A stretch of DNA of 64,000 nt from Saccharibacillus alkalitolerans (GCF_011090185.1 NZ_JAAFGS010000002.1:372001-436000); one strand, 5' to 3'; numbered from the stretch's first letter, positions 8,059 through 17,482 are shown. Made by a program: numbers and translations. Notes: a model not told the origin generated them from the sequence alone.

Positions 8059-10209
8059 TCAGCCTTTGATCAGGTATTTCGCGAGCATGTCGACCAGGTT
8101 TCCGCGCGTGATTTTCGTATCGGCGGAGCCGCTGAGCTCGATCGTCGAAGGATCGACGTTCGCCGCCAGCGCGATCAGCTCGGCCGCTTCGCCGCTCGTT
8201 ACCTGCAGTTTCGGGCCGAAGACTTCGTCTTGGAAGCTGCCGAGCAGCCCGCGTTCTTCCAATCCCGACACGTAAGGAGCCGCCCATGCCGGAACGTTAT
8301 CGATGTACGTGTGCTTCGACGCGTCGCCTTCGGCGCCGATCGCGCGTCCGAGCATCGTCACGAATTCGGCGCGCGTCACGGCTGCCGCCGGACGGAACGT
8401 GCCGTCCGCGTAACCGCTCACGATTCCTGCGGAGTAGGCCGCTTCGACCGCGTCCGCTTTCGCGTACCCCGCGATGTCGGAGAACGTCGACGCCGCCGGC
8501 TTCCCGCCTGCCGGAGCTTCGACCGCCGATCCCGCAGCGTCCGTGATGCGGCCTTCCGTCTTCTGCTTGACGTCGCCTACGCTGTCGAGATACTCGCGGA
8601 ATACTTCGTAGTCGACCAGGTTCAGCTCGTAGTAACGTCCGTCTTCTTTGGCCGCGGCCATCGAACTGTAGAAGTCTCCGCCCGCCGCGATGTACGAGTT
8701 CGTCGCCACGATATAGTACGCTTTCGGATCGATCGGCGTATACTTGCCGTCTTCGCCGAGAATTTGAATATCGGTAATGCGGGAGCCTTCCTGCGTCACC
8801 TGCCCCGTTACGGAATCGATTTTCTCTCCCGGCTGCTTGGAATCGTACGTGAATTTCATGCCGGATACCTGCGGGAAGCGGCCCTCGCCGGTCTCCACGC
8901 CGCTGACGCCGTTTTCGAGCGCCGCTTTGATCTCCGCACCGGTCATTTTCAGCGCGCTGAGATTGTTGCCGTACGGCATCGTCGTCAGCAGGCTGCCCAG
9001 CGTAATGTCGCCGGCAGGGATGGAAGCGCGGATGCCTCCGCCGTTCTGGATCGTCACGTAAGCTTTGGCGTCGCCCAGTTCGACGATGCTCTCGACCTTC
9101 GCCCGCATGCCGTCGGCCATGAAGTCGCCCAGGTTCGTTTCCTGCTTGCGCACCGTTCCGCGCTCTCCGTCCAGCGTCACGTCGGACTTGCCGATCACGG
9201 TCGTTTTCAATTCCTCGAGTTTGGCCGCGTATTCCTTCAGCTTGGCGGCCGAAGCTTCGTCGCCTTTGATGACGTAAGACTTGTCCTCGTTCTGGGCGTC
9301 CAGGTTGATCAGCTTGCCTTCCCATTTCGTCAGCACGCCCTTGTCGTCGAACGTGGCGTCGAGCCTGCCCAGATTCTTGTCGTATTCGCCCGTCTGCACG
9401 ATAACGACCGGAGCTTTTCCGCCTTCGTACACGGTCGGCTCGTCGAGCTGCGTATGCGAGTGGCCGCCGACGATAATGTCGATGCCGTCCACTTCCTTGG
9501 CGAGCTCCTGATCTTCCGCATAGCCGAGATGGGACAGCGCGACGATCTTGTTGATGCCCTTGGCCGTCAGTTCGTCCACCGCTTTTTGCGCGCTTTCGAT
9601 ATCGTCCTTGAATTTGACCGTTTCGCCCGGGGAAGCCAGCGCGACCGTGTCGCTCGTCGTCAGGCCGATGATGCCGACCTTCTCGCCGTTCACTTCTTTG
9701 ATGACGGACGGATAGATTTTGCCTGCCGCCGCAGGATCGCCGATCGTTTTGACGGAGAGAGGTCCCAGATCTTTATCGGCCGAGAAGTCGATGTTCGAGC
9801 TGACGAACGGGAACTTCGCTTCTTTGACGAACGGCGCCAGGCCCGCCGGTCCCTTGTCGAATTCGTGGTTGCCGAATACCATGGCGTCGTATTTGAGCTG
9901 GTTCATGAAATACAGATCCGCGAGTCCGCCGTACTGGTTGAAATACAGCGTGCCCGAAAAGACGTCGCCCGCGTCCAGCAGCAGCGTGCGGTCGTTGCGT
10001 TCCGTGTTGATCGCCGTCACGCGGCGGTCGATATTGTCCAAATGGGCATGCGTGTCGTTCGTATGTAAAATGCGCAGATCGAATCCGTTCGAAGCGGTCG
10101 TCTCCGCGGCCTGCGCGGATTGTCCGCCCAGCGCCGGCGTCAGCGCGGATACGAGCACCGCGGCCGTCAATGCGGCACGGACGTTTTTCTTCGCTTTGCT
10201 TCTCTTCAT
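8059..10209 (-). CDS. SLH-anchored 5'-nucleotidase/UshA-family phosphoesterase
   Basis: A 716-residue surface enzyme. Residues 1-35 are a signal peptide ending AQAA. The calcineurin-like metallophosphatase domain starts at LHTNDTHAHLD (about 48-58) and shows DAGDVFSG, GNHEFD and GGHSHT, all metal-binding motifs. The 5'-nucleotidase C-terminal domain follows (NGGGIRASIPAGDIT, MPYGNNLSALKMTG), which binds the nucleotide base. Two clear SLH modules (about 600-690) and a worn third one anchor it to the wall. It would release nucleoside and phosphate from extracellular nucleotides. Start ATG 10209 follows GGGGGC; the longer reading from 10314 lacks a signal peptide at its N-terminus. Single-gene unit. 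Confidence 0.92.
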   Translation of the reverse strand: MKRSKAKKNVRAALTAAVLVSALTPALGGQSAQAAETTASNGFDLRILHTNDTHAHLDNIDRRVTAINTERNDRTLLLDAGDVFSGTLYFNQYGGLADLYFMNQLKYDAMVFGNHEFDKGPAGLAPFVKEAKFPFVSSNIDFSADKDLGPLSVKTIGDPAAAGKIYPSVIKEVNGEKVGIIGLTTSDTVALASPGETVKFKDDIESAQKAVDELTAKGINKIVALSHLGYAEDQELAKEVDGIDIIVGGHSHTQLDEPTVYEGGKAPVVIVQTGEYDKNLGRLDATFDDKGVLTKWEGKLINLDAQNEDKSYVIKGDEASAAKLKEYAAKLEELKTTVIGKSDVTLDGERGTVRKQETNLGDFMADGMRAKVESIVELGDAKAYVTIQNGGGIRASIPAGDITLGSLLTTMPYGNNLSALKMTGAEIKAALENGVSGVETGEGRFPQVSGMKFTYDSKQPGEKIDSVTGQVTQEGSRITDIQILGEDGKYTPIDPKAYYIVATNSYIAAGGDFYSSMAAAKEDGRYYELNLVDYEVFREYLDSVGDVKQKTEGRITDAAGSAVEAPAGGKPAASTFSDIAGYAKADAVEAAYSAGIVSGYADGTFRPAAAVTRAEFVTMLGRAIGAEGDASKHTYIDNVPAWAAPYVSGLEERGLLGSFQDEVFGPKLQVTSGEAAELIALAANVDPSTIELSGSADTKITRGNLVDMLAKYLIKG

Positions 10210-10263
10210 GAATCTTTTGCCCCCTTGAGGAAAAGTAATGGTCGCCGCCTCTGCTTCTTCCTT

Positions 10264-10385
10264 ACAAAACCCGAACAAAAAGCCGACTTTTTCCCCACAA
10301 TCATATATAAACAAGCAAGCAAAAGTAAATAGCTTTTACATAAAATGCATTTTCGCCGCCGTTTTTTAACAAAACCCGAACAAAA
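10264..10385. repeat. Pair of 17-bp direct repeats, 105 bp apart, upstream of the 5'-nucleotidase gene
   Basis: ACAAAACCCGAACAAAA occurs at 10264-10280 and 10369-10385, and about 15 more bases after each copy are similar. Read on the minus strand each repeat is TTTTGT-TCGGG-TTTTGT, two hexamers with 11-bp phasing. The copies flank the presumed promoter of the nucleotidase gene. Confidence 0.7.
10300..10329 (-). promoter_or_regulatory. Putative sigma-A promoter of the 5'-nucleotidase gene
   Basis: On the minus strand TTTACT (10324-10329) and TATGAT (10300-10305) are separated by 18 bases, about 90 bases before the start codon. Confidence 0.4.
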
Positions 10386-10554
10386 CGGCCGCCTTCTTCC
10401 CGTCTCGAAACGTTGCTTTAAACGGGGCCATGACGCATAATGAATCAGATACGGGCCGGCTTTCGGCGCGTCTTCGAACCGGAACGCAGCATGCGGAACG
10501 CGGGTTTCGCGGACGCGCCGAACCGCCTGCCGAAACCAAGGAGGAATCGTGAAC

Positions 10555-11763
10555 ATGACGTTAAAAAGCCGCTTCGACTTCCATACGCAGATCGACCGTC
10601 TGCAGAGCGCTTCCGAGAAATGGGACGGACGCGAAAAAGTATTCGGCGCGCCGGACGCGCTGCCGCTCTGGGTCGCCGACATGGACTTCGCCGCGCCGCA
10701 GGAAGTACTGGACGCGATGCGCAAGCGGGTCGACCACGGAGTCTTCGGATATACGTTCCGCACACCGGCCTACTTCGACGCCGTCGTGAATTGGATGAAG
10801 GAACGCCACGACTGGACGATCGATCCCGAGTGGATCACCTTTACGCCGGGCGTCGTGCCCGCGCTGGCTTTTGCCGTGGAAGCTTTCACGAAGCCGGGCG
10901 ACAAGATCGCCATTCAGACGCCGGTCTATCCGCCGTTCTATAACGTGGTGCGCGAGAACGGGCGGCAGCTGGTCATGAACCCGCTGACCGTTACCGAGAA
11001 CGGCGGCTACGAGATGGACTTCGAGGATCTGGAGCTCAAGCTGGCGGACGACGTCAAAATGCTCATTCTGTGCAGTCCGCACAACCCCGTCGGCCGGATC
11101 TGGTCCCGCGCCGATCTGGAGAAGCTGGCGGAGATCTGCCTCAAGCATGACGTGCTCGTCGTCGCCGACGAGATCCACGCCGACCTGATCTTCGAACCGA
11201 AAGCGCATGTGCCGTTCGCCTCCGTCTCGGACGCGGCGCGCGACAACTGCCTGGTCTGCACCGCGCCGAGCAAGACGTTCAACCTGGCCGGATTGTCGGT
11301 CTCGAACATCGTGATTCCGAGCCGCAAGCTGCGCGTGACGTTCCAACGCACGGTCGCCAAAATGCACGGCCTGGGTTCGATCAGCACGCTGGGCGCGACG
11401 GCGACTGAAGCCGCTTATACCCACGGCGGCGAATGGCTGGACGAGCTGCTGGCGTACGTCCGCGGCAACATGGAATACGTGCGGGATCAGATCGAAGAGC
11501 ATCTGCCGGAACTGTCCATGAACCTGCCGGAAGCGACCTATCTGCTGTGGATCGACTTCCGCGGCTTGAACCTGAACGCCAAGGAACTGATGCAGTTCCT
11601 GCTGCACAAAGCCGGCATCGCCCTTAACGACGGTACGATGTTCGGCCTCGAAGGCGCGGGCTACATGAGAATGAACGTCGCCTGCTCGCGCTCGATCGTC
11701 GAACAGGCGATGGAACAGCTGAAGGCGGCGGTAGCGGAGCTTCGGAGCGGGAAAACGGATTAA
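10555..11763 (+). CDS. patB: PatB/MalY-type aminotransferase (cystathionine beta-lyase)
   Basis: A 402-residue fold-type I PLP enzyme of the MalY/PatB branch. Near the N-terminus it has PLWVADMDF, the family hallmark; the cofactor contacts appear as SPHNPVGR, VVADEIHADL and the Schiff-base lysine in APSKTFNLAGL. These enzymes cleave the C-S bond of cystathionine or cysteine conjugates, giving homocysteine or a thiol, pyruvate and ammonia. AAGGAGG at 10538-10544 precedes both a GTG at 10549 (4 bases) and ATG 10555 (10 bases); I prefer the ATG. It has its own terminator. PatB function is a family assignment; other C-S lyase substrates are possible. Confidence 0.9.
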   Translation: MTLKSRFDFHTQIDRLQSASEKWDGREKVFGAPDALPLWVADMDFAAPQEVLDAMRKRVDHGVFGYTFRTPAYFDAVVNWMKERHDWTIDPEWITFTPGVVPALAFAVEAFTKPGDKIAIQTPVYPPFYNVVRENGRQLVMNPLTVTENGGYEMDFEDLELKLADDVKMLILCSPHNPVGRIWSRADLEKLAEICLKHDVLVVADEIHADLIFEPKAHVPFASVSDAARDNCLVCTAPSKTFNLAGLSVSNIVIPSRKLRVTFQRTVAKMHGLGSISTLGATATEAAYTHGGEWLDELLAYVRGNMEYVRDQIEEHLPELSMNLPEATYLLWIDFRGLNLNAKELMQFLLHKAGIALNDGTMFGLEGAGYMRMNVACSRSIVEQAMEQLKAAVAELRSGKTD

Positions 11764-11801
11764 GTCCAAAAAGATAAGCTTGCAAAAGATATACCGAACA
11801 G

Positions 11802-11848
11802 AAAAGGCTGCCTCGGATCCGGTTCGCGGATTTCGGGACAGCCTTTTT
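11802..11848. terminator. Bidirectional terminator between convergent genes
   Basis: AAAGGCTG and CAGCCTTTTT close a long, partly paired hairpin that has A-run and T-run flanks, so it can serve both the patB-like gene and the oxidoreductase from the other strand. Confidence 0.75.
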
Positions 11849-11854
11849 GGGCGG

Positions 11855-12967
11855 CTACTTTCGAATGCCGGCAGGTGCCTCTTCCGCTCCCGCCGCCGGG
11901 ATGACGTCGGCCCCCGCCTGCGCTTCCAGGCACAGCTGGGCCGCCAGGAAAGCATGCTCCTGCGTCATGGCGTTTTCGGTCCGGTTCAGACAGTCCAGGA
12001 TCAGCTCGCCGAAGAACGGATAGCCGACCTCGCCTCCGACCTCGAACCGGAACTCGCCTTCCCCGTTGACCAGATACACATGGTCGCCGGAACGGTCGCG
12101 GGCGATATCGACGTATTTTCTCAGCTCGATATAGCCTTCGGTGCCGAGAATGATCGTGCGGCCGTCTCCCCATGTGCTCAGCCCGTCCGGCGTCAGCCAG
12201 TCCACGCGGAAGTAATTCGTGGCGCCGTTGTCGCCCAGCAGCGTCGCGTCGCCGAAATCGTCGAGTTCCGGGTACTGCGGGCAGCTGTAGTTGGCGATTT
12301 TGCTGTGCAGCACTTGGGCGTCCCTGCAGCCCGCGTAATGCAGAAATTGCTCGATCTGATGGCTGCCGATATCGCACAGGATGCCGCCGTAATGCTCTTT
12401 TCGGAAAAACCATTCCGGACGATTGGGCGCGTTCAGGCGATGCGGGCCGAAACCGGTCACCTGCACGACCCGACCGATCGCGACGCTGTCGATCAGCTGA
12501 CCGGCATATACGGCGGATTCGACGTGGATGCGTTCGCTGTAGTAGACCATGTATTTGCGGCCCGTTTCGCGCACCTTCGCCCGGGCCTGCTCCAGCTGCT
12601 CCAGCGTCGTGAACGGGGCTTTGTCCGTAAAATAATCTTTGCCCGCATCCATGACGCGAAGGCCGAGCGCGCAGCGCCGAGACGTGATGGCCGCGCCCGC
12701 CACCAGCCGCACTTCGGGGTCGGACAGTACCTCTTCTTCAGACGACGCGACGCGAACCTGCGGATACGTCTTCTTGAACTGTTCCGCTCTTGCCGGATCG
12801 GCGTCGTACACCCATTTGATCTTGGCGCCCGCTTCGAGCAGCCCGTTGACCATGCCGTAAATATGGCCGTGGTCCAGCGCGATCGCCGCGAACGCGAATT
12901 CTCCGCCATGAACGACCGGTTTCGGTTTGCCGACCGGCGCGTAATTCATTCCGTCTTTTTTATTCAT
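11855..12967 (-). CDS. Gfo/Idh/MocA-family oxidoreductase
   Basis: A 370-residue NAD(P)-dependent sugar or inositol dehydrogenase-like protein. The N-terminal Rossmann part is divergent: AIALDHGHIYGMVNGLLEAG replaces the usual GxGxxG start, followed by VYDADPARAEQF. The family EKP motif is altered to TDKAPF. The C-terminal alpha/beta domain contains the active-site-like GSHQIEQFLHYAG. Start ATG 12967 follows GAGGTG by 6 bases. It is the second gene after the 383-residue homologue, 37 bases downstream, so they form an operon. The changed cofactor and EKP motifs suggest a special substrate or a scyllo-inositol/glycoside role; this is inference. Confidence 0.85.
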   Translation of the reverse strand: MNKKDGMNYAPVGKPKPVVHGGEFAFAAIALDHGHIYGMVNGLLEAGAKIKWVYDADPARAEQFKKTYPQVRVASSEEEVLSDPEVRLVAGAAITSRRCALGLRVMDAGKDYFTDKAPFTTLEQLEQARAKVRETGRKYMVYYSERIHVESAVYAGQLIDSVAIGRVVQVTGFGPHRLNAPNRPEWFFRKEHYGGILCDIGSHQIEQFLHYAGCRDAQVLHSKIANYSCPQYPELDDFGDATLLGDNGATNYFRVDWLTPDGLSTWGDGRTIILGTEGYIELRKYVDIARDRSGDHVYLVNGEGEFRFEVGGEVGYPFFGELILDCLNRTENAMTQEHAFLAAQLCLEAQAGADVIPAAGAEEAPAGIRK

Positions 12968-13004
12968 AAGTCACCTCGGGTATGGGATGGATGATCGGGA
13001 CACG

Positions 13005-14156
13005 CTATTCCAACTTGGTTCCGACGGTAATCGATTGATCGGCGAAGTTCTCGACGTGTCCGCTTTTTTCGTAAAAACGGATCGCGTTCGCCTGCACGCC
13101 TTCGCGCGTATAGAAAGGATCGTCGGACGCGAGCGGCAGCACGACGTTCTCTCCGGTGCCGGCCGCTTTGTAGATGGCGGTGATCGTTTCCAGCGTCGCG
13201 CGTCCGCTGACGCCGTCGATCAGCGGCGGCCGCCCGTTTTCGATCGCGTTCAGCGCGTCATCGATCTGCGCGGCATGTCCTTGATGCGGCAGATCCGGCA
13301 GAGCCTCATACGTTTCTTGGAGCTGTTTTTCCAATACTTCGTTCGTTTCGGGGAAGCCGTTCGGCCGCGATACGGAAGCTTTCACTTTCCATGGAGCCGA
13401 GAGGCGGGCCTGTTTTCCCTGAAAAATCAGCTGCTGTTCTTCGCCGTGATGCACGACCGAGCTTGTTACCTGCCCCAGCGCGCCGTTCGGATATTTCAGC
13501 AGCGCGACGGACAGATCTTCGACCTCCGCGTTATCGTGCGCCCCGTTGCTCATGAAAGCTTGAATCCGCTCGGGACGCCCCATCATCCAGATCAGCGCGT
13601 CGATATGGTGCACGGCGTGATTCAGCGTGCAGCCCCCGCCTTCTTTTTCCCAGGTCCCCCGCCACCACAGATCGTAATAGCAGTGCCCGCGCCACCAGAA
13701 CGAATCGACCTGAGCATGCAGGATCGGGCCGGCGAGACCGGTATCCAGCATCTGCTTAAGCTTCATGATCGGGTTCGTGAACCGGTTCTGCGCCACGACC
13801 GACAGCATCCTGCCGCTACGCCGCGCCGCTTCGAGCATTCGGTCGCATTCTTCCAACGAGGACGCCATCGGTTTTTCGACCAATACGTGACTGCCCGCTT
13901 CCAAAAAATCGATCGCGACCGGCGCATGCTCGTACGGAGGCAGGCAGATCGAGACCAGATCGATTTCGTCGTCCAGCAGCTGCCTGTAATCGCTTACGAT
14001 TTTGGCGTTCAAGCCGTGCGCTTGGTTCTTCGCTTCCGCTTTTTCGGGATACAGGTCGCACAGCGCCACGATTTGACACCGGTCCTTGAACCGCAAATAA
14101 CCGTCGATATGAGCACCGGAGATCGCGCCCGTGCCGATGATCGCAACTTTTAACAT
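13005..14156 (-). CDS. Gfo/Idh/MocA-family oxidoreductase
   Basis: A 383-residue dehydrogenase with the standard layout: Rossmann motif IIGTGAISGAHIDGY at the N-terminus, CDLYPEKAEA after beta-2, the EKP motif as HVLVEKPMA, and the C-terminal domain with GGGCTLNHAVHHIDAL, whose His residues line the active site. These enzymes oxidise sugars, sugar acids, inositols or glycosides with NAD(P). GGAGG at 14166-14170 sits 9 bases before ATG 14156. First gene of a two-gene operon, divergent from an AraC regulator that probably controls it. No transporter is linked, so the substrate remains open. Confidence 0.92.
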   Translation of the reverse strand: MLKVAIIGTGAISGAHIDGYLRFKDRCQIVALCDLYPEKAEAKNQAHGLNAKIVSDYRQLLDDEIDLVSICLPPYEHAPVAIDFLEAGSHVLVEKPMASSLEECDRMLEAARRSGRMLSVVAQNRFTNPIMKLKQMLDTGLAGPILHAQVDSFWWRGHCYYDLWWRGTWEKEGGGCTLNHAVHHIDALIWMMGRPERIQAFMSNGAHDNAEVEDLSVALLKYPNGALGQVTSSVVHHGEEQQLIFQGKQARLSAPWKVKASVSRPNGFPETNEVLEKQLQETYEALPDLPHQGHAAQIDDALNAIENGRPPLIDGVSGRATLETITAIYKAAGTGENVVLPLASDDPFYTREGVQANAIRFYEKSGHVENFADQSITVGTKLE

Positions 14157-14252
14157 AAGAGGGTTCCTCCTGAGAATTATTGTCTGCCCCCTAAGAATAA
14201 AGTGTTTTTCCGTGCGATTGTGAGGCTGTAAGGCTGAAAAAATAACGCTGGA

Positions 14253-14281
14253 TTGCGGTTGTGCGGGAGATTATTTATAGT
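14253..14281 (+). promoter_or_regulatory. Sigma-A promoter of the AraC regulator
   Basis: TTGCGG (14253-14258), a 17-base spacer and TATAGT (14276-14281), 40 bases before the start codon. The neighbouring direct repeat GGCTGTAAGGCTG (about 14224-14236) could be a regulator half-site pair. Confidence 0.65.
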
Positions 14282-14320
14282 GGGTTTATCGGAAAATGGA
14301 AAACCGGGGAGGCATGCGGC

Positions 14321-15205
14321 ATGGCGAACAACGTTTATCGTTTCAACGAAAAATCGATCGATTTCGCTTACAGGCGCCGCAGCGTCGACAACGAGCATCC
14401 GGAAACGTTCCATTCCCATCTGGGCATCGAGCTGCTGCTGATCCATCAGGGACGCGGAACGTTGATCGTCAACAATCGCAGCTACCGGATCGAGCCGGGC
14501 ATGCTCTGCGTGTTTCAGCCTTATCAGCTGCACCGGGTGAGACCGGATTACTCCGACGGCCAAAGCTTCGAACGTTCGCTGACCGTGTTCGAGCCGACCC
14601 TGTTCGAAGCGTATTTCGAAAAATGGCCGCTGCTGCATGCTTTTTTCGCGCGGCTGCATCGGGAACGGCTGCCTGATCCGTGCCTGTACGGCATCGGCGA
14701 TGATCATATGCTGGCGCATTTGTTTCGGGATTTCCGGGATCGTTCGCTCCGCATGACGGAAGCCGAACGGGGCGAAGAGATCTCGCTGTTTCTCATCAAC
14801 TTGTTCCATGCGATCAAGCCGATGTGGAACCGCTCGGAGGGAGAAACCTCGCCTTCGGCCGCGCGCAAGCTTCACCGGGCCGAAGAAATTCTGAGCTGGA
14901 TCGAGACGAACTACCATCTGCCGTACCGGCTGGACGACCTCGCCGCCGCTCTGCACCTTTCTCCGTATCATCTATCTCACTTGTTTAAGGACGCGATCGG
15001 CGTCAGCATCTCGGAATACATCTCGACCCGCCGAATCCATGAGGCCGTCCGCCTTCTCGCGACGACCGACAAGCCGGTTTCGCTGATCGCCGAGGAAATC
15101 GGGCTGACCAACGTGTCTTATTTTTGCAAATTGTTCAAAGAGAATATGAACGCGACTCCGCATCAGTATCGAAAAAGATGGATGGATCGTTATTTCCGCC
15201 TCTAA
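14321..15205 (+). CDS. AraC-family transcriptional regulator
   Basis: A 294-residue regulator with an N-terminal cupin-like sugar-sensing domain (HSHLGIELLLIHQG, then YRIEPGMLCVF) and a C-terminal pair of helix-turn-helix motifs: LDDLAAALHLSPYHLSHLFK and SLIAEEIGLTNVSYFCKLFK. The DNA-binding part carries the classic ending PHQYRKRW. GGGGAGG at 14306-14312 lies 8 bases before ATG 14321, which is preferred over the upstream reading from 14261. It is divergent from the two Gfo/Idh/MocA genes across a 164-bp gap, the usual arrangement for a regulator controlling its neighbours in response to the sugar they use. Confidence 0.92.
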   Translation: MANNVYRFNEKSIDFAYRRRSVDNEHPETFHSHLGIELLLIHQGRGTLIVNNRSYRIEPGMLCVFQPYQLHRVRPDYSDGQSFERSLTVFEPTLFEAYFEKWPLLHAFFARLHRERLPDPCLYGIGDDHMLAHLFRDFRDRSLRMTEAERGEEISLFLINLFHAIKPMWNRSEGETSPSAARKLHRAEEILSWIETNYHLPYRLDDLAAALHLSPYHLSHLFKDAIGVSISEYISTRRIHEAVRLLATTDKPVSLIAEEIGLTNVSYFCKLFKENMNATPHQYRKRWMDRYFRL

Positions 15206-15233
15206 AGAACGAAGGATCACCCTTCTTAACGAC

Positions 15234-15260
15234 AAAAAGCCTCCGAATGGATTCGGAGGC
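15234..15260 (-). terminator. Terminator of the CAP/SLH protein gene
   Basis: GCCTCCGAA-TGGA-TTCGGAGGC, a perfect 9-bp stem followed on the minus strand by TTTTT. It probably also ends the AraC transcript arriving from the other side. Confidence 0.85.
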
Positions 15261-15297
15261 GCTTGGCCGTTACGATCATTTATGCCTATGGATCATT

Positions 15298-17382
15298 CTA
15301 GCTCGAGTACTCGGATGCGTTCATCGCCCCTTTTTTAACTTGAATGAAGTAGCTGACATTTCCTGTTCGGAAATAAAGATTGAGCATGGATTCGGCATAA
15401 GCTTTCGTCGAAACGACGGAAAAGCGGCCTGCCGCATCCGTCGAAACCGGGATCACCTCAAGTTCTCCTTTGCTCCGCCCCTCTTCCGTGCGTTCGGATA
15501 CCTGAATATCCAGCTGCTTGTTGGCCTGATCGACAAATTGTCCTTCAACCCGCAGCGTGCCGTTCTCAAGGAATTCGGCGATCAGGGTTTTCTGCCCGAA
15601 CTCCGGCTTTACGTACACTTCGGGGAACGGTTCTTTCGGCAGTTTCTCCTTCGGCGTAACCGAAGCCGGCGCGCCGGTCAGCTGCTTCATCTCGGACTGC
15701 AGCTTCATCAGAATGACGGCCGCTTGCGCGCGGGTGACCGTATCGTCATAACCGAACATCCAGCTCTGGTTGCCGGTTTTGCCGAGCATGTAACCGTTAG
15801 CCTGGACATACTTTACCGCTTCTAAAAAGTCGAAGTTTACGCCGTCAGCCGACGCGACCAGGCCGGCTGCGCGGTAGCGATCGATCGGTTTGTCGCGGAA
15901 GTCGCTTTTGCCCGATTTCGAGCTGAACAGCAGCATGTTGCGGTCTGCTGCAACTTTATATGCCCCTTCCGCCCAATGCTTTTTCTTCTTGGAAGCATAA
16001 GCTTCGTAATCGACTTTGTAAGTTCGCAGCAGCATGGTCAGAAACTGCGCTTCCGTCACCGAAGCATCCGGACGGAAGTTGCCGCCTGCATCCGTCGCAG
16101 CCACTCCTGAACGCAGTGCCCACTCGATCGCCGCCTGATCGGCGTGTCCGGCGATGTCTTTCGCTTTGGCAGGATCGCCGGCCGGATATTTTTTGCTCTT
16201 CAAGCGTTCGAAGACCTTGACCGGAATCTGCTCACGCACCGAACCCGAACTGACCGTCAGCTTGTAGCTGCCGGGTTTAACCCCTTCGAGAACGCCGTCC
16301 GCCGAGACTTTCAGCCCCGCAGCCGAGCTGCTCGAATAGGTTAGAGCCGTCTTGGGTATCCCGGATGTGCCATCATTATATCGGGCGGCGATTCGCAGCG
16401 GCAGTTTGCTGCCCGGATTCACGACCAATTCGTCATACTGAGCCGATAGTCTTTGAATTTCCCGTCCTTTGCCTGTGGTAAACGACCAGGTCTTATGGCG
16501 AGGCTGCGATTCGTCGCGCACCGTATAGTCAAGGTTCACGGTGTAAAGGCTGTAGCCGTCGAGCACTTCTTTCGGATAAAGGTACAACGTATCGTACTGA
16601 AGCTCGTTGTAAAACGGCACATCCTGTCCTTTGGAATCCGTAATGCTGGCCTGGAACGATTCGATTTTCTGACCGGATAACGCCGAGATGATACCTCCCG
16701 AATGTTCGACGCCGATCCGATCCAGCGGATTGGGAATTTCAAAGCCGTAAAATCCGATGTTCGCCTCTTTCATGCCGTCATACGGATAGACCGTTACTTC
16801 CGGTCCGTTCGGCGTATACGACAGATAAGCCGGATTCATGACAGCCGTGCCTTCCTGAAGCCCGATACCGACCGAGTTGTACTTGCCGTCCAAAATGATC
16901 TTGCGATGATAGGCGGTGCTCAGCCAGGAGTCGATGGCTTTCCGCGTCGTAGCATTGTTATAAGACATGACCTCGGCTACGGACTGATTCGGCCAACCGG
17001 CGGCCTTGCCGCGATCTCCGGCTGTAATGCCTGTGAACCCTGCGGTCCCTTCCTTCTCCCGGTGCGCCTCTAATCCTTCAAAGCGATATTGATTGTAATA
17101 AGCGGCGTGAGCTTGAGAAGCCTGCGAAAGCCTGGCATCCAGCTCCAACGGTCCAACCCCTACTTTTGCCCGAATCTCGTTCAGATAAGCCAATCCGTCC
17201 AGCTGATCCTGCGTGAAGCTTCCTTGCGCCGCCGAAGCGGCGGATACGTGTTTCGCCGGATACGCCGGCATGACCGTCACGGCCATGAGCGCGGCCAATA
17301 AGCAAACTCCCCACCTGCGGCTCAGCTTCTTTCCGCTCCCCTGATGATGTCGACTTTTCTTGCTTCCCCTCGTCCTATTCAC
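15298..17382 (-). CDS. Secreted CAP (SCP/PR-1)-domain protein with SLH modules
   Basis: A 694-residue surface protein. A basic N-terminus and hydrophobic segment (WGVCLLAALMAVTVMPA) form the signal peptide. The CAP domain covers about 58-190, with the two metal-site histidines as AHAAYYNQ (H92) and TAYHRKI (H159) and the Glu in AEVM. A Big-2/Ig-like domain (about 310-390) and three SLH modules (about 405-565) follow, then a beta-rich C-terminal domain. I chose GTG 17382 because TCCCCTC (GAGGGGA) lies 8 bases upstream; a longer reading from 17838 runs antisense through the P450 gene and is not credible. Bacterial CAP proteins of the YkwD type are surface-exposed, role poorly known. Confidence 0.88.
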   Translation of the reverse strand: MNRTRGSKKSRHHQGSGKKLSRRWGVCLLAALMAVTVMPAYPAKHVSAASAAQGSFTQDQLDGLAYLNEIRAKVGVGPLELDARLSQASQAHAAYYNQYRFEGLEAHREKEGTAGFTGITAGDRGKAAGWPNQSVAEVMSYNNATTRKAIDSWLSTAYHRKIILDGKYNSVGIGLQEGTAVMNPAYLSYTPNGPEVTVYPYDGMKEANIGFYGFEIPNPLDRIGVEHSGGIISALSGQKIESFQASITDSKGQDVPFYNELQYDTLYLYPKEVLDGYSLYTVNLDYTVRDESQPRHKTWSFTTGKGREIQRLSAQYDELVVNPGSKLPLRIAARYNDGTSGIPKTALTYSSSSAAGLKVSADGVLEGVKPGSYKLTVSSGSVREQIPVKVFERLKSKKYPAGDPAKAKDIAGHADQAAIEWALRSGVAATDAGGNFRPDASVTEAQFLTMLLRTYKVDYEAYASKKKKHWAEGAYKVAADRNMLLFSSKSGKSDFRDKPIDRYRAAGLVASADGVNFDFLEAVKYVQANGYMLGKTGNQSWMFGYDDTVTRAQAAVILMKLQSEMKQLTGAPASVTPKEKLPKEPFPEVYVKPEFGQKTLIAEFLENGTLRVEGQFVDQANKQLDIQVSERTEEGRSKGELEVIPVSTDAAGRFSVVSTKAYAESMLNLYFRTGNVSYFIQVKKGAMNASEYSS

Positions 17383-17482
17383 TTTGGTTCTCCCCTCGTT
17401 ATCCCCGTTTCCGAGACCTGCTAACTCGCTTTGGACTGTAAAGCTTTCGATGGTCTTCTCTAAATTTCCTGCTTTAGACGTC

